A DNA stretch of 49,913 nucleotides from Bartonella queenslandensis (GTDB lineage Bacteria > Pseudomonadota > Alphaproteobacteria > Rhizobiales > Rhizobiaceae): positions 1 to 49,913 of the forward strand of contig NZ_NAAI01000013.1 of NCBI RefSeq assembly GCF_018155095.1, in the 5' to 3' direction. Of this stretch, positions 6,445 to 13,853 are shown piece by piece. The notes under the pieces are model-generated. The model saw only the letters and a program-made list of their open reading frames with translations. It had not been told where the DNA came from and did not search any database. The position numbers and the translations under genes were made by a program. How positions within the stretch are numbered: the stretch's first letter is position 1; each line of letters begins with the position of its first letter.

Positions 6445-6650
6445 ATTCTGATTACCGGTGTGGCTTTAGGATAGGGGAGGGTTGGCAAAACGATTGTGAT
6501 GCCTGCTTTTAAGATGGGGCCATAGTCTGCAAGACCAAAGTTTGCTGCATAGACGCGTTCAACAGCAAGGGCTTGTTGACCCTTTGCATAGTATCTCCAG
6601 CAAATGGCATCAACCATATCGCCTTCTTTTGTCACGTAAAGATCACTCAT
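6426..6650 (-). CDS. X: P2 gpX-like tail protein
   Basis: 74 aa. Short LysM-like protein of the Tail_X family: YVTKEGDMVDAICWRYYAKG, AVERVYAANFGLADYGPILKAG, IVLPTLP. In P2-type phages X lies between U and D and is needed for tail assembly; the order here is the same. It overlaps both neighbours by a few bases, indicating translational coupling. Confidence 0.88.
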   Translation of the reverse strand: MSDLYVTKEGDMVDAICWRYYAKGQQALAVERVYAANFGLADYGPILKAGITIVLPTLPYPKATPVIRIWGSRS

Positions 6651-7027
6651 AGCTCTTCACCATATTCTCTCAACTTTATTGTAAATTCTTGTTTTTTGGG
6701 GGATCCGTTTTGGTGAAAAATGCTTTGCTTTTCTTCTACAGAAAGAATGACAAACTTGCCTAAAATTTTGCCCTGACCGGTCACAAGGATATGAGGACCA
6801 TTATGCGCCATTTGTCGCAAATACTCGATTTGTCCGTGACCGCCTTTAAAATCTGGATAGATCACACCGGTTAAAGAAAATTCCGCATTTGCCACAGCAG
6901 GCAATTGAAGCGCTGCTTTGCGCCCCAATCGCCCTTGCTCGACCCATGGAATGCCATAAGACATGTCAAGGGTTTGATAAGCGGCCGTTTCAATGGAAAA
7001 GATAAAACCACCCAAAGCTAACATCAT
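6647..7027 (-). CDS. U: P2 gpU-like tail protein
   Basis: 126 aa. Phage_GPU family: MLALGGFIFSIETAAYQTLD start, HGQIEYLRQMAHNGPHILVTGQGKILGKFVIL core. In P2-type tails it acts at the tail end near the hub and tape measure. Its stop overlaps the X start (ATGA) and it lies directly after the tape-measure gene. Confidence 0.85.
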   Translation of the reverse strand: MMLALGGFIFSIETAAYQTLDMSYGIPWVEQGRLGRKAALQLPAVANAEFSLTGVIYPDFKGGHGQIEYLRQMAHNGPHILVTGQGKILGKFVILSVEEKQSIFHQNGSPKKQEFTIKLREYGEEL

Positions 7028-7032
7028 GATGT

Positions 7033-9168
7033 TTAATCCGAAAGGCTAGAAGCTATAGCTAAGCGTTGCTGTCCCGCATAGCGTTCAAGGGCTTGATTGA
7101 CGGCGTTTCTGATTTCGTCCTTTAAACCATTGGGGACGGAAATATTTAAATTTGAAATCATCACGCGGGCATCTACTTCTACCGGCTTATGAACGGTAAT
7201 GGGCTTGGGAGCTTTGAAGGCGCCCGCTTTTGTATTTGGAGCTTCCATATGCTTTGTTTCAATGGCTCCAGTATTAGAACCATTCTTGCGTTTTTCAGGG
7301 GGGGTATTTGTAACCACTACTGTATCAAGCATTCTTTTGACAGGTACTTTGGTTTGATCGGTAAAGGTTTTAATGGTCTTCGTTGAAGTTTTGTTGATTG
7401 AAACATTAAACCCTAACTTTTCTTTCATCCAGTTTGGCATCCAACTGGTTAATTTACTCATCATGCCGCTAAACCATTCAGACAGAGCATTCCATTTGTT
7501 TTTGATGCCCTCCCAAAGCCCATTAATAAGATTGGAGCCTACTTCCATTAAATCGACACCAAACAGCCATTCAATGAGTTCATTGATTTTTGTTGCAATC
7601 CAAGAGAGTGGTGAAAAGTTTTTAAAGAACGTCAAGAGGTTATTGAAAGCATTACTACATAAGCTCGCAAAAGAATCCCATAGCTTGCTTATAAAGCTTA
7701 TGACTGTGTCCCAATGTTTGTAGAGCAGATATCCGGCAGCAACAAGAGCTGCAATGCCGCCAATAATCCAGCCTATGGGTGTGGTCATGATAGCAACACC
7801 AAGTGATATAAAAGCAGAACCAACAGCGGTTATTGCTGGGATAAGTGACGCTACAAGAGATACCGCAAGACCAGCAACTGCAGAAGCTGCTGGTACCATT
7901 GCCGCAATGAATGCTCCGGTAAGAACGGCTCCAACTGCGGCTAAAGATGCAGCTACCCAACCATTGAGTTTGTCCCAATATTTATAGAGGACAACAAGAG
8001 CTGCAATACCCCCAATGATCCAGCCTATGGGGGTTGTCATGATTGTGATACCAAGGCTAACAAATGCGGCTCCCACGGCTGCTAATGCGGCAATGAGTGG
8101 ACCAAAAATGAAGGAACCAAGAGCGACAAGCCCCACCTTGAAAAGGGTTATTTCACCAATCAGAGGTTCTAGCCATTGGAACCAGCCTTTAATCCTCTCT
8201 GTGAGATCACTGATGCCTTTTCTTAAATCAGAGGTAGGATTAAGCAAATCATTAAAGACTTTTCTTAAGGTTTTCGCCCAGCTCGCAACGGTTGTTTGGA
8301 TGAGGTCACGGTTTTCATCAATTAACTTTGAAAAACCGTCAACCATATCATTGATGACGGGCATGAAACGTGCACCAATAAAGTTCGCGATACCACCTAC
8401 TTTTTTCTTAAAATCATCAAGTTTATCGGTCAAATCTGCTGCATAACTGGCAACATCAGCACCTATGAGCCATTTTCCCTTTCGTGCCTGTGCAAACAGT
8501 TTTTGGATTGGCTTCATGCCTTGCGAGAGCATGGTAGCCATTTCCTTGCCATCACCACCAAACAGAAGAGCAGCAATATGCTGTCTTTGTGCTTGACTCT
8601 TTATTTTGCTCATCTTGTCGGTAATTTCTTCCAATAAGACTGAGTTTGATTTGAGTTTTCCAGAAGCATCTTTGACAGAAATGCCAAGTGCCTCAAAGCC
8701 CATAATGCCTCTTTTTTGTCCGGCATATGCTTGTGCAGAACGCCTGTTTAAAGTTGCTAAGGACTGTTGAAAGAGTTCGGCTGAATATCCTGAATGATCC
8801 GCAGCATAGCCCCATAATTGAAGCGCAGTAACACTCATGTTTAAGTGGTGTGAGGCGTGATGAAGACTATCCCCCATATGCACCGTTTTCATGGTAATGG
8901 CACCCAAGCTTGCAACAAGACCACCACCAGCAAGCCCCAAAGCACCAGAAAAGATCGCAGCGCGTTTTGCCGCTATACCAAGAGCACCTTGAACACCATG
9001 GAGGCTTTTTGTCATGTTTTTTACAGCAGCAGAAAAACGCACAATACCCAAACTATGTGATAATTTTTTTGATAATGTATCGAATTGCTTTTGTACACGT
9101 TTAAGAGGCGCGGTGAGTTTGTCTTCAAGAGATAATTTCACCTTTGCATCGGCAACTTTTTCACTCAT
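7033..9168 (-). CDS. T: Tail tape-measure protein (P2 gpT-like)
   Basis: 711 aa. Sets tail length and occupies the tube lumen. The N-terminus is charged and helical (LSLEDKLTAPLKRVQKQFDTLSK); the middle is rich in Ala/Gly and hydrophobic helices. An internal duplication is visible: the segment with MTTPIGWIIGGIAALV followed by YKYWD or YKHWD occurs twice, about 85 residues apart. A lambda-like domain ending GSNLINGLWEGIKNKWNAL follows. Its ATG overlaps the stop of the E' frame (ATGA). Confidence 0.9.
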   Translation of the reverse strand: MSEKVADAKVKLSLEDKLTAPLKRVQKQFDTLSKKLSHSLGIVRFSAAVKNMTKSLHGVQGALGIAAKRAAIFSGALGLAGGGLVASLGAITMKTVHMGDSLHHASHHLNMSVTALQLWGYAADHSGYSAELFQQSLATLNRRSAQAYAGQKRGIMGFEALGISVKDASGKLKSNSVLLEEITDKMSKIKSQAQRQHIAALLFGGDGKEMATMLSQGMKPIQKLFAQARKGKWLIGADVASYAADLTDKLDDFKKKVGGIANFIGARFMPVINDMVDGFSKLIDENRDLIQTTVASWAKTLRKVFNDLLNPTSDLRKGISDLTERIKGWFQWLEPLIGEITLFKVGLVALGSFIFGPLIAALAAVGAAFVSLGITIMTTPIGWIIGGIAALVVLYKYWDKLNGWVAASLAAVGAVLTGAFIAAMVPAASAVAGLAVSLVASLIPAITAVGSAFISLGVAIMTTPIGWIIGGIAALVAAGYLLYKHWDTVISFISKLWDSFASLCSNAFNNLLTFFKNFSPLSWIATKINELIEWLFGVDLMEVGSNLINGLWEGIKNKWNALSEWFSGMMSKLTSWMPNWMKEKLGFNVSINKTSTKTIKTFTDQTKVPVKRMLDTVVVTNTPPEKRKNGSNTGAIETKHMEAPNTKAGAFKAPKPITVHKPVEVDARVMISNLNISVPNGLKDEIRNAVNQALERYAGQQRLAIASSLSD

Positions 9169-9356
9169 TTTGTCTTATACCTTTCTGCTGCTTGTTTTTG
9201 CCAAAAGAGCAACTCTCTTGGTTCCATTTCCATCATCTCTGAAAGGGACCAATGGAACACAATGGCAATATCGGCTATCAGTTTTGCGGCGGTTTCCCAG
9301 TCGAGGTATCCCGCCGTTTGATAAAAGACTCCAAGATCTCTCCAATGCTCGACAAA
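9165..9356 (-). CDS. E' / GpE extension, probably reached by -1 frameshift
   Basis: Open frame of 63 codons, -1 relative to the E gene. It encodes the P2 GpE family signature ADIAIVFHWSLSEMMEMEPREL followed by FWQKQAAERYK. The frame has no ATG, GTG or TTG between its upstream stop and the conserved part. In P2 the E+E' fusion is made by a -1 frameshift. A slip on the T_TTT run at about 9322-9326 would yield a protein of about 130 aa. The slip site is inferred. Confidence 0.65.
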   Translation of the reverse strand, partial: FVEHWRDLGVFYQTAGYLDWETAAKLIADIAIVFHWSLSEMMEMEPRELLFWQKQAAERYKTK

Positions 9357-9562
9357 TCATTGACGTCGAGTTCGCTGATAGCCTCATGCGGCCATCCAGA
9401 AAGGCGTGCGATCATAGCGATTGTTTGCTCTACGCCTTCTTTTTTGTCGATTGCTTGCAAATCTTTTGTTTTGGGGCGCTGTAAGGTAATTGTGGTGTGC
9501 TCTTTTCCTTCAAACGCAATGGGGATCAATAATTTATGTGTAATGCTTGTTTGGACGGTCAT
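9278..9562 (-). CDS. E: P2 gpE-like tail assembly chaperone
   Basis: 94 aa. Family pattern: FEGKEHTTITLQRPKTKDLQAID and GWPHEAISELDVNDLSSIGEIL. Tail chaperones of this class bind the tape measure while the tube polymerises. The gene lies between the tube (FII) and tape-measure (T) genes as in P2, and its 3' end overlaps the E' frame at 9165-9356. Confidence 0.85.
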   Translation of the reverse strand: MTVQTSITHKLLIPIAFEGKEHTTITLQRPKTKDLQAIDKKEGVEQTIAMIARLSGWPHEAISELDVNDLSSIGEILESFIKRRDTSTGKPPQN

Positions 9563-9564
9563 TT

Positions 9565-10071
9565 TTATAATCCTAGATTGTTTCTGTGGTCTGCGAGTTG
9601 ATTGACGCCATTGAATTTTCTCACCAAGTTGAGAACGTCTATCTCAACGATTTCAACGTCCTTCTGGACATATTTGAAATATTGCAATGTGAATGTTGCT
9701 GTAGAAGTTGCTTTGCCTCCCGGTTGCCATTCTGCCATTTCAAAGCCTTTGCAAAGTCCTCTCATGGTCATGACAACACCTTCTGCGGGTGTGCCTTGTG
9801 CTTGCATTGAACTGCGCAATGAGATGTTGACATCCGTGCGTCCCAACAGAGCCATTAACTCTGGAGAGCAATCAGAAATGGTCATGCTAAGCGTGAGGGT
9901 TTCAAGACCAAGATCAACCTCAATGGAACTATCCATGCCACCACCGCGATAACTTTCAACGACCAAACTCAAATTCGGTAGAGTGACACTTTCACACTTT
10001 GCTTGATAGGGAATGCCGTCGACAAAAATGTTAAAATATTTCAAAACTCTTGGTAATACGGGTACGGTCAT
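9565..10071 (-). CDS. FII: Major tail tube protein (P2 FII-like)
   Basis: 168 aa, matching P2 FII length (about 172). Phage_tube family: VLKYFNIFVDGIPYQAKCESVTLPNL, GGMDSSIEVDLGLETLTLSM, GLCKGFEMAEWQPGGKATSTATFTLQYFKY. It forms the inner tube within the sheath. It lies immediately after the sheath gene, sharing a single base with the sheath stop. Confidence 0.92.
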   Translation of the reverse strand: MTVPVLPRVLKYFNIFVDGIPYQAKCESVTLPNLSLVVESYRGGGMDSSIEVDLGLETLTLSMTISDCSPELMALLGRTDVNISLRSSMQAQGTPAEGVVMTMRGLCKGFEMAEWQPGGKATSTATFTLQYFKYVQKDVEIVEIDVLNLVRKFNGVNQLADHRNNLGL

Positions 10072-11282
10072 TAAAAGATCTCCTCTAGGTAATCATTGAT
10101 GATTTGTGAACGGAACGTGATATGTTCTGCGGGTGTTGTGGGGGTGAATTCCACATTGAAATAGACTTTTCCGCTTTCAATGGCGCTTGCTGTATTAAGC
10201 TCTAGATCAGGCGTACAGCGTCCACCAAGAATGGCGCCTTGTGCTTTCAAATCACGCAAATAGGCATTGACGCTTTCACTGACATCATGCATGTAGGTTT
10301 TTTTGATATTGCGGTCGACAGCCCATAGATGCCCGCGCAAAATAGCATCATTGATCATATCTGCGGTGCGTACCACGGATAAAAAAGCGAATTTTGTATC
10401 ACTTGAAAGGGTGCGATTGCCCCAAAGGCGATAGCCATTTTCGCGAATAATGGTTGTGATGTTTTGTTCATTGAGAAGGTTGGCACGGCTTGATCTGTCA
10501 CCAATGGAAAAATCAATGGGGCGTGCAGTTCCCACAATCCCATTGATCACTTTATTGGAAGGCGAATGCCAAAAGCCATGGGTAAAATCCGTTTTGGCAA
10601 TGACACCAGCAACCGCTGCACTTGCTGGTTCTTCTAAAATTTTGCCATCACGGTTTACCTTTACAAACGGGTCAATGAGAATGGCGCGCTTTGAATCAAA
10701 ATCCTTTGCTGTGCTAAGAGCGGCTTCATCTGTTGTGTTGGGTGCATCAAGCACCACAATGGCGCGCAGGCGCTCGGCAATGCCAATCAATTCTGCTGCT
10801 ACAGGGTTGGCAGTTGCACCAGTTTCATTCCCTTTAATACCCACATTGGAAGGGCGCTGATGTGTAAAGCCTGGAGCAATCAGAATACGTGGTGTTTGTC
10901 CCACAATGGATTGTGCCCCAATGAAAGCATGAACGCCTTCATAAGCACCATTTGCGTTTACACCGCCTAGAATATTGGTGAGTGTCGCATTTTCATTGTC
11001 ACCTTCTTGCACACGGACGACAACGACAATTGCTCCTATTTGCTTGAAAATGAGATCAAGGGCATTGGGTAATGTACCGCGTCGTTTGCCTGTTCTATCG
11101 AGTTTTGCGGCTTGTGAAAGAGAACCCGCTACCAAAACTGGTGTGTTAAGAGGAAAAGCTTGTTCATCGGCATCGGGTGCTGTACCAACAATCCCGATAA
11201 CTGCCGATTGAACTGCACGAAGGGGGCGGGTGCCGTCGTCAACTTCAACGACTTCAACACCGTGTAAAAAACCTGTTGCCAT
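10071..11282 (-). CDS. FI: Contractile tail sheath protein (P2 FI-like)
   Basis: 403 aa, against 396 in P2. GVEVVEVDDGTRPLRAVQSAVIGIVGTAPDA is the classic start; later come FIGAQSIVGQTPRILIAPGF, GNRTLSSDTKFAFLSVVRTADMI and a C-terminal NVEFTPTTPAEHITF. It forms the contractile sheath, so the phage is a myovirus. A good ribosome-binding site (AAAGGAG) precedes the ATG. It is the first gene of the second tail segment, separated from the rest of the late genes by the 11.3-13.7 kb island. Confidence 0.93.
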   Translation of the reverse strand: MATGFLHGVEVVEVDDGTRPLRAVQSAVIGIVGTAPDADEQAFPLNTPVLVAGSLSQAAKLDRTGKRRGTLPNALDLIFKQIGAIVVVVRVQEGDNENATLTNILGGVNANGAYEGVHAFIGAQSIVGQTPRILIAPGFTHQRPSNVGIKGNETGATANPVAAELIGIAERLRAIVVLDAPNTTDEAALSTAKDFDSKRAILIDPFVKVNRDGKILEEPASAAVAGVIAKTDFTHGFWHSPSNKVINGIVGTARPIDFSIGDRSSRANLLNEQNITTIIRENGYRLWGNRTLSSDTKFAFLSVVRTADMINDAILRGHLWAVDRNIKKTYMHDVSESVNAYLRDLKAQGAILGGRCTPDLELNTASAIESGKVYFNVEFTPTTPAEHITFRSQIINDYLEEIF

Positions 11283-11358
11283 TTTATACTCCTTTGAAAT
11301 ATTGGCTAATGAAATGAATGGGAAAAAATGAGAAACGAAAGCCGTTCTGACGAGCGAC

Positions 11359-11386
11359 TTGACAAAATGTTTAAAACCGTTAGATT
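11359..11386 (+). promoter_or_regulatory. Promoter of RNA leader L2
   Basis: TTGACA at 11359-11364, 16 bases, TAGATT at 11381-11386. The start would fall just before the first paired leader bases at 11395. The -10 box is weaker than in the other copies. Confidence 0.5.
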
Positions 11387-11393
11387 CATAAAA

Positions 11394-11632
11394 AGGTGCC
11401 TAGAAAACACCTTGATAGTAAGCGGATAGATTGCCGATACAGTCTTTTTCCGTGCATTGAATGCTTTGACTCATTATATGCGCATAGCGTATAATAGGGT
11501 TGTCGGGTGTAGTTATGCTATACAATACCCTTTGAGGGGAAAGTGTAACGACGGACTTACTACCGTGTTTTCTAGCACCCGATACCCTTCTAGGGTGTCA
11601 ATAGAAGACGTCTAAATAGTAAGGAGTTCATC
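11394..11632 (+). ncRNA. Structured antirepressor leader RNA, copy L2
   Basis: Word TAGTAAG at 11416-11422, complement CTTACTA at 11556-11562, word again at 11617-11623 fused to GAG to form the ribosome-binding site. The long-range helix GGTGC(C)TAGAAAACAC / GTGTTTTCTAGCACC (11395-11410 with 11565-11579) is kept with its bulge. The hairpin before the ribosome-binding site is ACCCT-TCT-AGGGT, differing from L1 by compensatory changes. Same architecture as L1 with an entirely different word, so pairing rather than sequence is conserved. It also fills the gene-free stretch 11283-11632. Confidence 0.75.
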
Positions 11633-12151
11633 ATGAACAATTTAGTAACAATCAACAGTGCTGGTATCGCTGTCACAACCTCTTTAACAATTGCTGAGGG
11701 TATTGGAAATAGCCATGCTACAGTTATCAAGCTTGTACGTCAAAACATTGAAGATTTTGAAGAATTTGGAAGGGTTGGATTTGAAATCTCATCCTTTGGA
11801 ACCAAAGGTGGAAGACAAAAGAGAGTAATAGCTATCCTCAATGAACCACAAGCAACTTTACTCATGACCTATATGCGTAACAATGATATGGTACGCATAT
11901 TTAAAAAGGCCCTCGTTAAAGCTTTCTATGATTTAAAAAATCAATTGATTGATCAGGACCGTGACACGCGATTTGATTTTCCAAGCAACTGGAATAAAAT
12001 GTCTCCTACTGAAAAGGCTGTTTATATTTATGGACCTCTCCACATGCACCTTGTTAAAGCCTTCACCTTAGTAGAAGAGAGCAAACATTATAAAACGCTT
12101 GTTGAAGAAGCCAAGCAAGTTTTAGGAAAAACTATTGTAAAAGTTGCTTAA
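11633..12151 (+). CDS. Rha-type phage regulatory protein / antirepressor
   Basis: 172 aa. The N-terminal half is a Rha (pRha) domain rather than AntA: AVTTSLTIAEGIGNSHATVIKLVRQN, FGTKGGRQKRVIAILNEPQATLLMTYMRN. The last 60 residues are the module beginning DTRFDFPSNWNKMSPTEKAV that also ends the AntA proteins at 1645, 33851 and 39222. It is a single gene behind leader L2. Likely role: relieving repression at induction or modulating host regulators. Confidence 0.8.
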   Translation: MNNLVTINSAGIAVTTSLTIAEGIGNSHATVIKLVRQNIEDFEEFGRVGFEISSFGTKGGRQKRVIAILNEPQATLLMTYMRNNDMVRIFKKALVKAFYDLKNQLIDQDRDTRFDFPSNWNKMSPTEKAVYIYGPLHMHLVKAFTLVEESKHYKTLVEEAKQVLGKTIVKVA

Positions 12152-12168
12152 GTAAAAAACATAGCTTA

Positions 12169-12193
12169 TCTTCCCTGCTTTAAGTGGGGAAGA
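12169..12193 (+). terminator. Hairpin after the L2 antirepressor
   Basis: TCTTCCC (12169-12175) pairs with the GGGAAGA end of 12186-12193, 18 bases after the stop codon. The T content downstream is modest. Likely terminator. Confidence 0.5.
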
Positions 12194-12274
12194 GTTTAAT
12201 AGATACCTTTGAGAAAGGCTTATTCCAGTTACAAAAGGGTGTTTTTTCTCCAGTATGTTGTAAAACATCTTTAC

Positions 12275-12306
12275 ATAATACATATTATACGTACAATACG
12301 TATTAT
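12275..12306 (+). promoter_or_regulatory. 32-bp near-palindromic operator
   Basis: A 32-bp inverted repeat centred on TACGTA, with half-site ATAATACATATTATAC. Only a few symmetric positions mismatch, all as transitions. It lies 20 bases before the Phd-like antitoxin gene and is probably its autoregulatory operator. Confidence 0.65.
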
Positions 12307-12325
12307 CTATTAAAAGGCTGTCCTT

Positions 12326-12577
12326 ATGAAAAAATATAGTTTTACAGATATCAACCGCGGGGCAGGCGATATTTTAGACGAGGCTATGTCAACACCTGTT
12401 GCTTTGACAAAACGAGGGCGTGAAAAAATCATTATGCTTCCTGTTGATTTATATCATGAATTAATAAAATCCCGTTCTAGTGTACAATCTTTTGTTTATG
12501 CAGATGCACCGCAAAATATATTAGACGATTTAGACCATGGTTTAGATGACATTTTAAACAGTGATGAACATGTTTAA
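12326..12577 (+). CDS. Phd/YefM-type antitoxin
   Basis: 83 aa. The N-terminal DNA-binding part (YSFTDINRGAGDILDEAMSTPVALTKRGREKIIMLPVDLYHEL) has the Phd/YefM pattern of prevent-host-death antitoxins. The acidic C-terminal tail (DDLDHGLDDILNSDEHV) would be the toxin-binding part. It overlaps the next gene, forming a module, and has the 32-bp operator upstream. Confidence 0.75.
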   Translation: MKKYSFTDINRGAGDILDEAMSTPVALTKRGREKIIMLPVDLYHELIKSRSSVQSFVYADAPQNILDDLDHGLDDILNSDEHV

Positions 12578-12956
12578 AGTGGGGGATGTTGTTCGGTATT
12601 ATTATTTATGGCATGAACAAGCCCAAAACGGTGAACATTCGGGTCGTAAAGCGCGTCCTTCTTGTGTCATGGTTAAAACTGAAAAGCATCTTTTTTTGTT
12701 TCCTATCACCTCTCAAGAGCCAGTTAATTTGCAATTTAGCTTAAAAATACCTGAGATAGAATGTAGGCGTGTGGGTTTGCAAAAGCAATCTTGGGTACGT
12801 GTTGATGAATTTAATGTTGTTTCTTGCGAATCTTTGTTTGACTTTGAAGATTTAAAACCTCAAGGGCGTTTTAGTCTTGCTTTCATGCGTAAAATTGCAC
12901 TTAAAATTAAAGAAGTTAAAACAATAAAACCACTTGGAAAAGTTTCTAGAGACTGA
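12564..12956 (+). CDS. PemK/MazF-like toxin paired with a Phd antitoxin
   Basis: 130 aa from ATG 12564; ATG 12570 is an alternative. FKVGDVVRYYYLWHEQ, GRKARPSCVM and LFLFPITSQEP match the start and central strands of the PemK/MazF barrel, an mRNA-cutting fold. The start lies inside the Phd-like gene. Phd normally pairs with Doc, and MazF/PemK with MazE/PemI, so this is a mixed module. The toxin assignment is moderately sure. Confidence 0.6.
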   Translation: MNMFKVGDVVRYYYLWHEQAQNGEHSGRKARPSCVMVKTEKHLFLFPITSQEPVNLQFSLKIPEIECRRVGLQKQSWVRVDEFNVVSCESLFDFEDLKPQGRFSLAFMRKIALKIKEVKTIKPLGKVSRD

Positions 12957-12965
12957 GTTATACAA

Positions 12966-13262
12966 TTAAACGGTATGGAGTGTCGGAACTTTGCTAACAT
13001 CTGTTTTCCGTTCAGCATGCCAAGCATCATAATTGGCTTGAAGCTGTAGCCAGAGGGCTGGTCCATTTCCTAACAATTTACCAATGCGAGCCGCTGTTAC
13101 GGCTGTAACTGGACGTTCTCCTTTAAGGATGCCGTGCAAGTGCTGGCGTGATATTTGAAGAATCCGAGCAATTTCGGTTTTGCTTGCATTTAAATGTTCT
13201 AAGGATTCAGCTAAAACTTCTCCTGGATGAGTAGGGCAGCGATCAGGATTACGTGTGGTCAT
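12966..13262 (-). CDS. HigA/VapI-type antitoxin, apparently orphan
   Basis: 98 aa from ATG 13262; a TTG at 13280 would give 104. RCPTHPGEVLAESLEHLN, an XRE helix-turn-helix (KTEIARILQISRQHLHGILKGERPVTAVTAARIGKLLG) and WLQLQANYDAW are diagnostic of the HigA/VapI family. The HigB toxin normally sits just before it, but no such gene is present, so this looks like a solitary antitoxin or regulator. Confidence 0.8.
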   Translation of the reverse strand: MTTRNPDRCPTHPGEVLAESLEHLNASKTEIARILQISRQHLHGILKGERPVTAVTAARIGKLLGNGPALWLQLQANYDAWHAERKTDVSKVPTLHTV

Positions 13263-13349
13263 AGATAGTCTTCTTTGCAATTAATTTTAAAATCGTTACA
13301 ATTTAAACAGTATGCCATTGATATTATATAATTTAAAGAAATTTAAGAA

Positions 13350-13529
13350 ATGAACATCAAACCTATTCGCACTGAACAAGCTTATCAAAAAGCCTTAGAA
13401 ATTGTGTCTGCAATGTTTGATCAGCAACCAGAAGTTAATACGCCAGAGTTTGATAGAATGAAAACTCTTGTTTTGTTAATTGAAGCTTATGAAGCCGAAC
13501 ACTATCCTGTTTCTCCACCTCATGCGTAA
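13350..13529 (+). pseudogene. Truncated HigA-like (COG5499) antitoxin, N-terminal part only
   Basis: 59-aa ORF with weak AAGAA before its ATG. The sequence MNIKPIRTEQAYQKALEIV..MKTLVLLIEAYEAEHYPV matches the N-terminal half of COG5499 antitoxins, which normally continue into a helix-turn-helix after the HYP(I/V)xPP motif. Here the frame stops right after HYPVSPPHA, so the DNA-binding half is missing. No HigB neighbour is seen. It may be a remnant or a trimmed antitoxin. Confidence 0.55.
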
Positions 13530-13682
13530 AGAGAAGGACAGGCACATGGAGGGAATAAACTTGCACGTAAACATCAAGGATTTTACAAACATACCAAAAG
13601 CTGTCTGATCAAATATTGCTAAAAATTCAGATCCCTTGCCATTCTTAATAAAGCGAATACGAAGTTTAAGTTCTATTGTCAT
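13476..13682 (-). CDS. Hypothetical small protein
   Basis: 68 aa from ATG 13682, preceded by GGAGAG at good spacing. Content: MTIELKLRIRFIKNGKGSEFLAIF, then a Phe/Met-rich segment. I recognise no family. Its 3' end overlaps the truncated HigA-like ORF on the opposite strand, so one of the two may not be expressed. Confidence 0.35.
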   Translation of the reverse strand: MTIELKLRIRFIKNGKGSEFLAIFDQTAFGMFVKSLMFTCKFIPSMCLSFSLRMRWRNRIVFGFISFN

Positions 13683-13753
13683 TTTGCTCTCCAAATCAAT
13701 GGAGAGACCATAACAATCATCTATACTCTCTCATAAGTCTGACACTGTCAGTC

Positions 13754-13776
13754 AAAAAGCCCTTTAAAAGGGCTTT
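13754..13776 (-). terminator. Intrinsic terminator after the fibre gene
   Basis: Read on the minus strand, AAAGCCC pairs with GGGCTTT (13756-13762 with 13770-13776) and a run of five T follows. It lies about 80 bases beyond the fibre gene stop and would end the first late-operon segment. Confidence 0.7.
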
Positions 13777-13853
13777 GAAGAGAACTTTTAAAAATCATAC
13801 AAACCCACTATACAATAAGCACCATTTGAATTGTGTTCTCTTTGGTTATGTAA

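Noticed and set aside
5485..6474. Several plus-strand ORFs opposite the gpD-like gene
   Set aside because: Cys/Phe-rich translations typical of antisense frames of a conserved structural gene.
9175..9387. 70-codon minus-strand ORF in the third frame over E/E'
   Set aside because: Composition is atypical (Arg/Ser/Cys-rich) and the two other frames encode the recognised E and GpE products.
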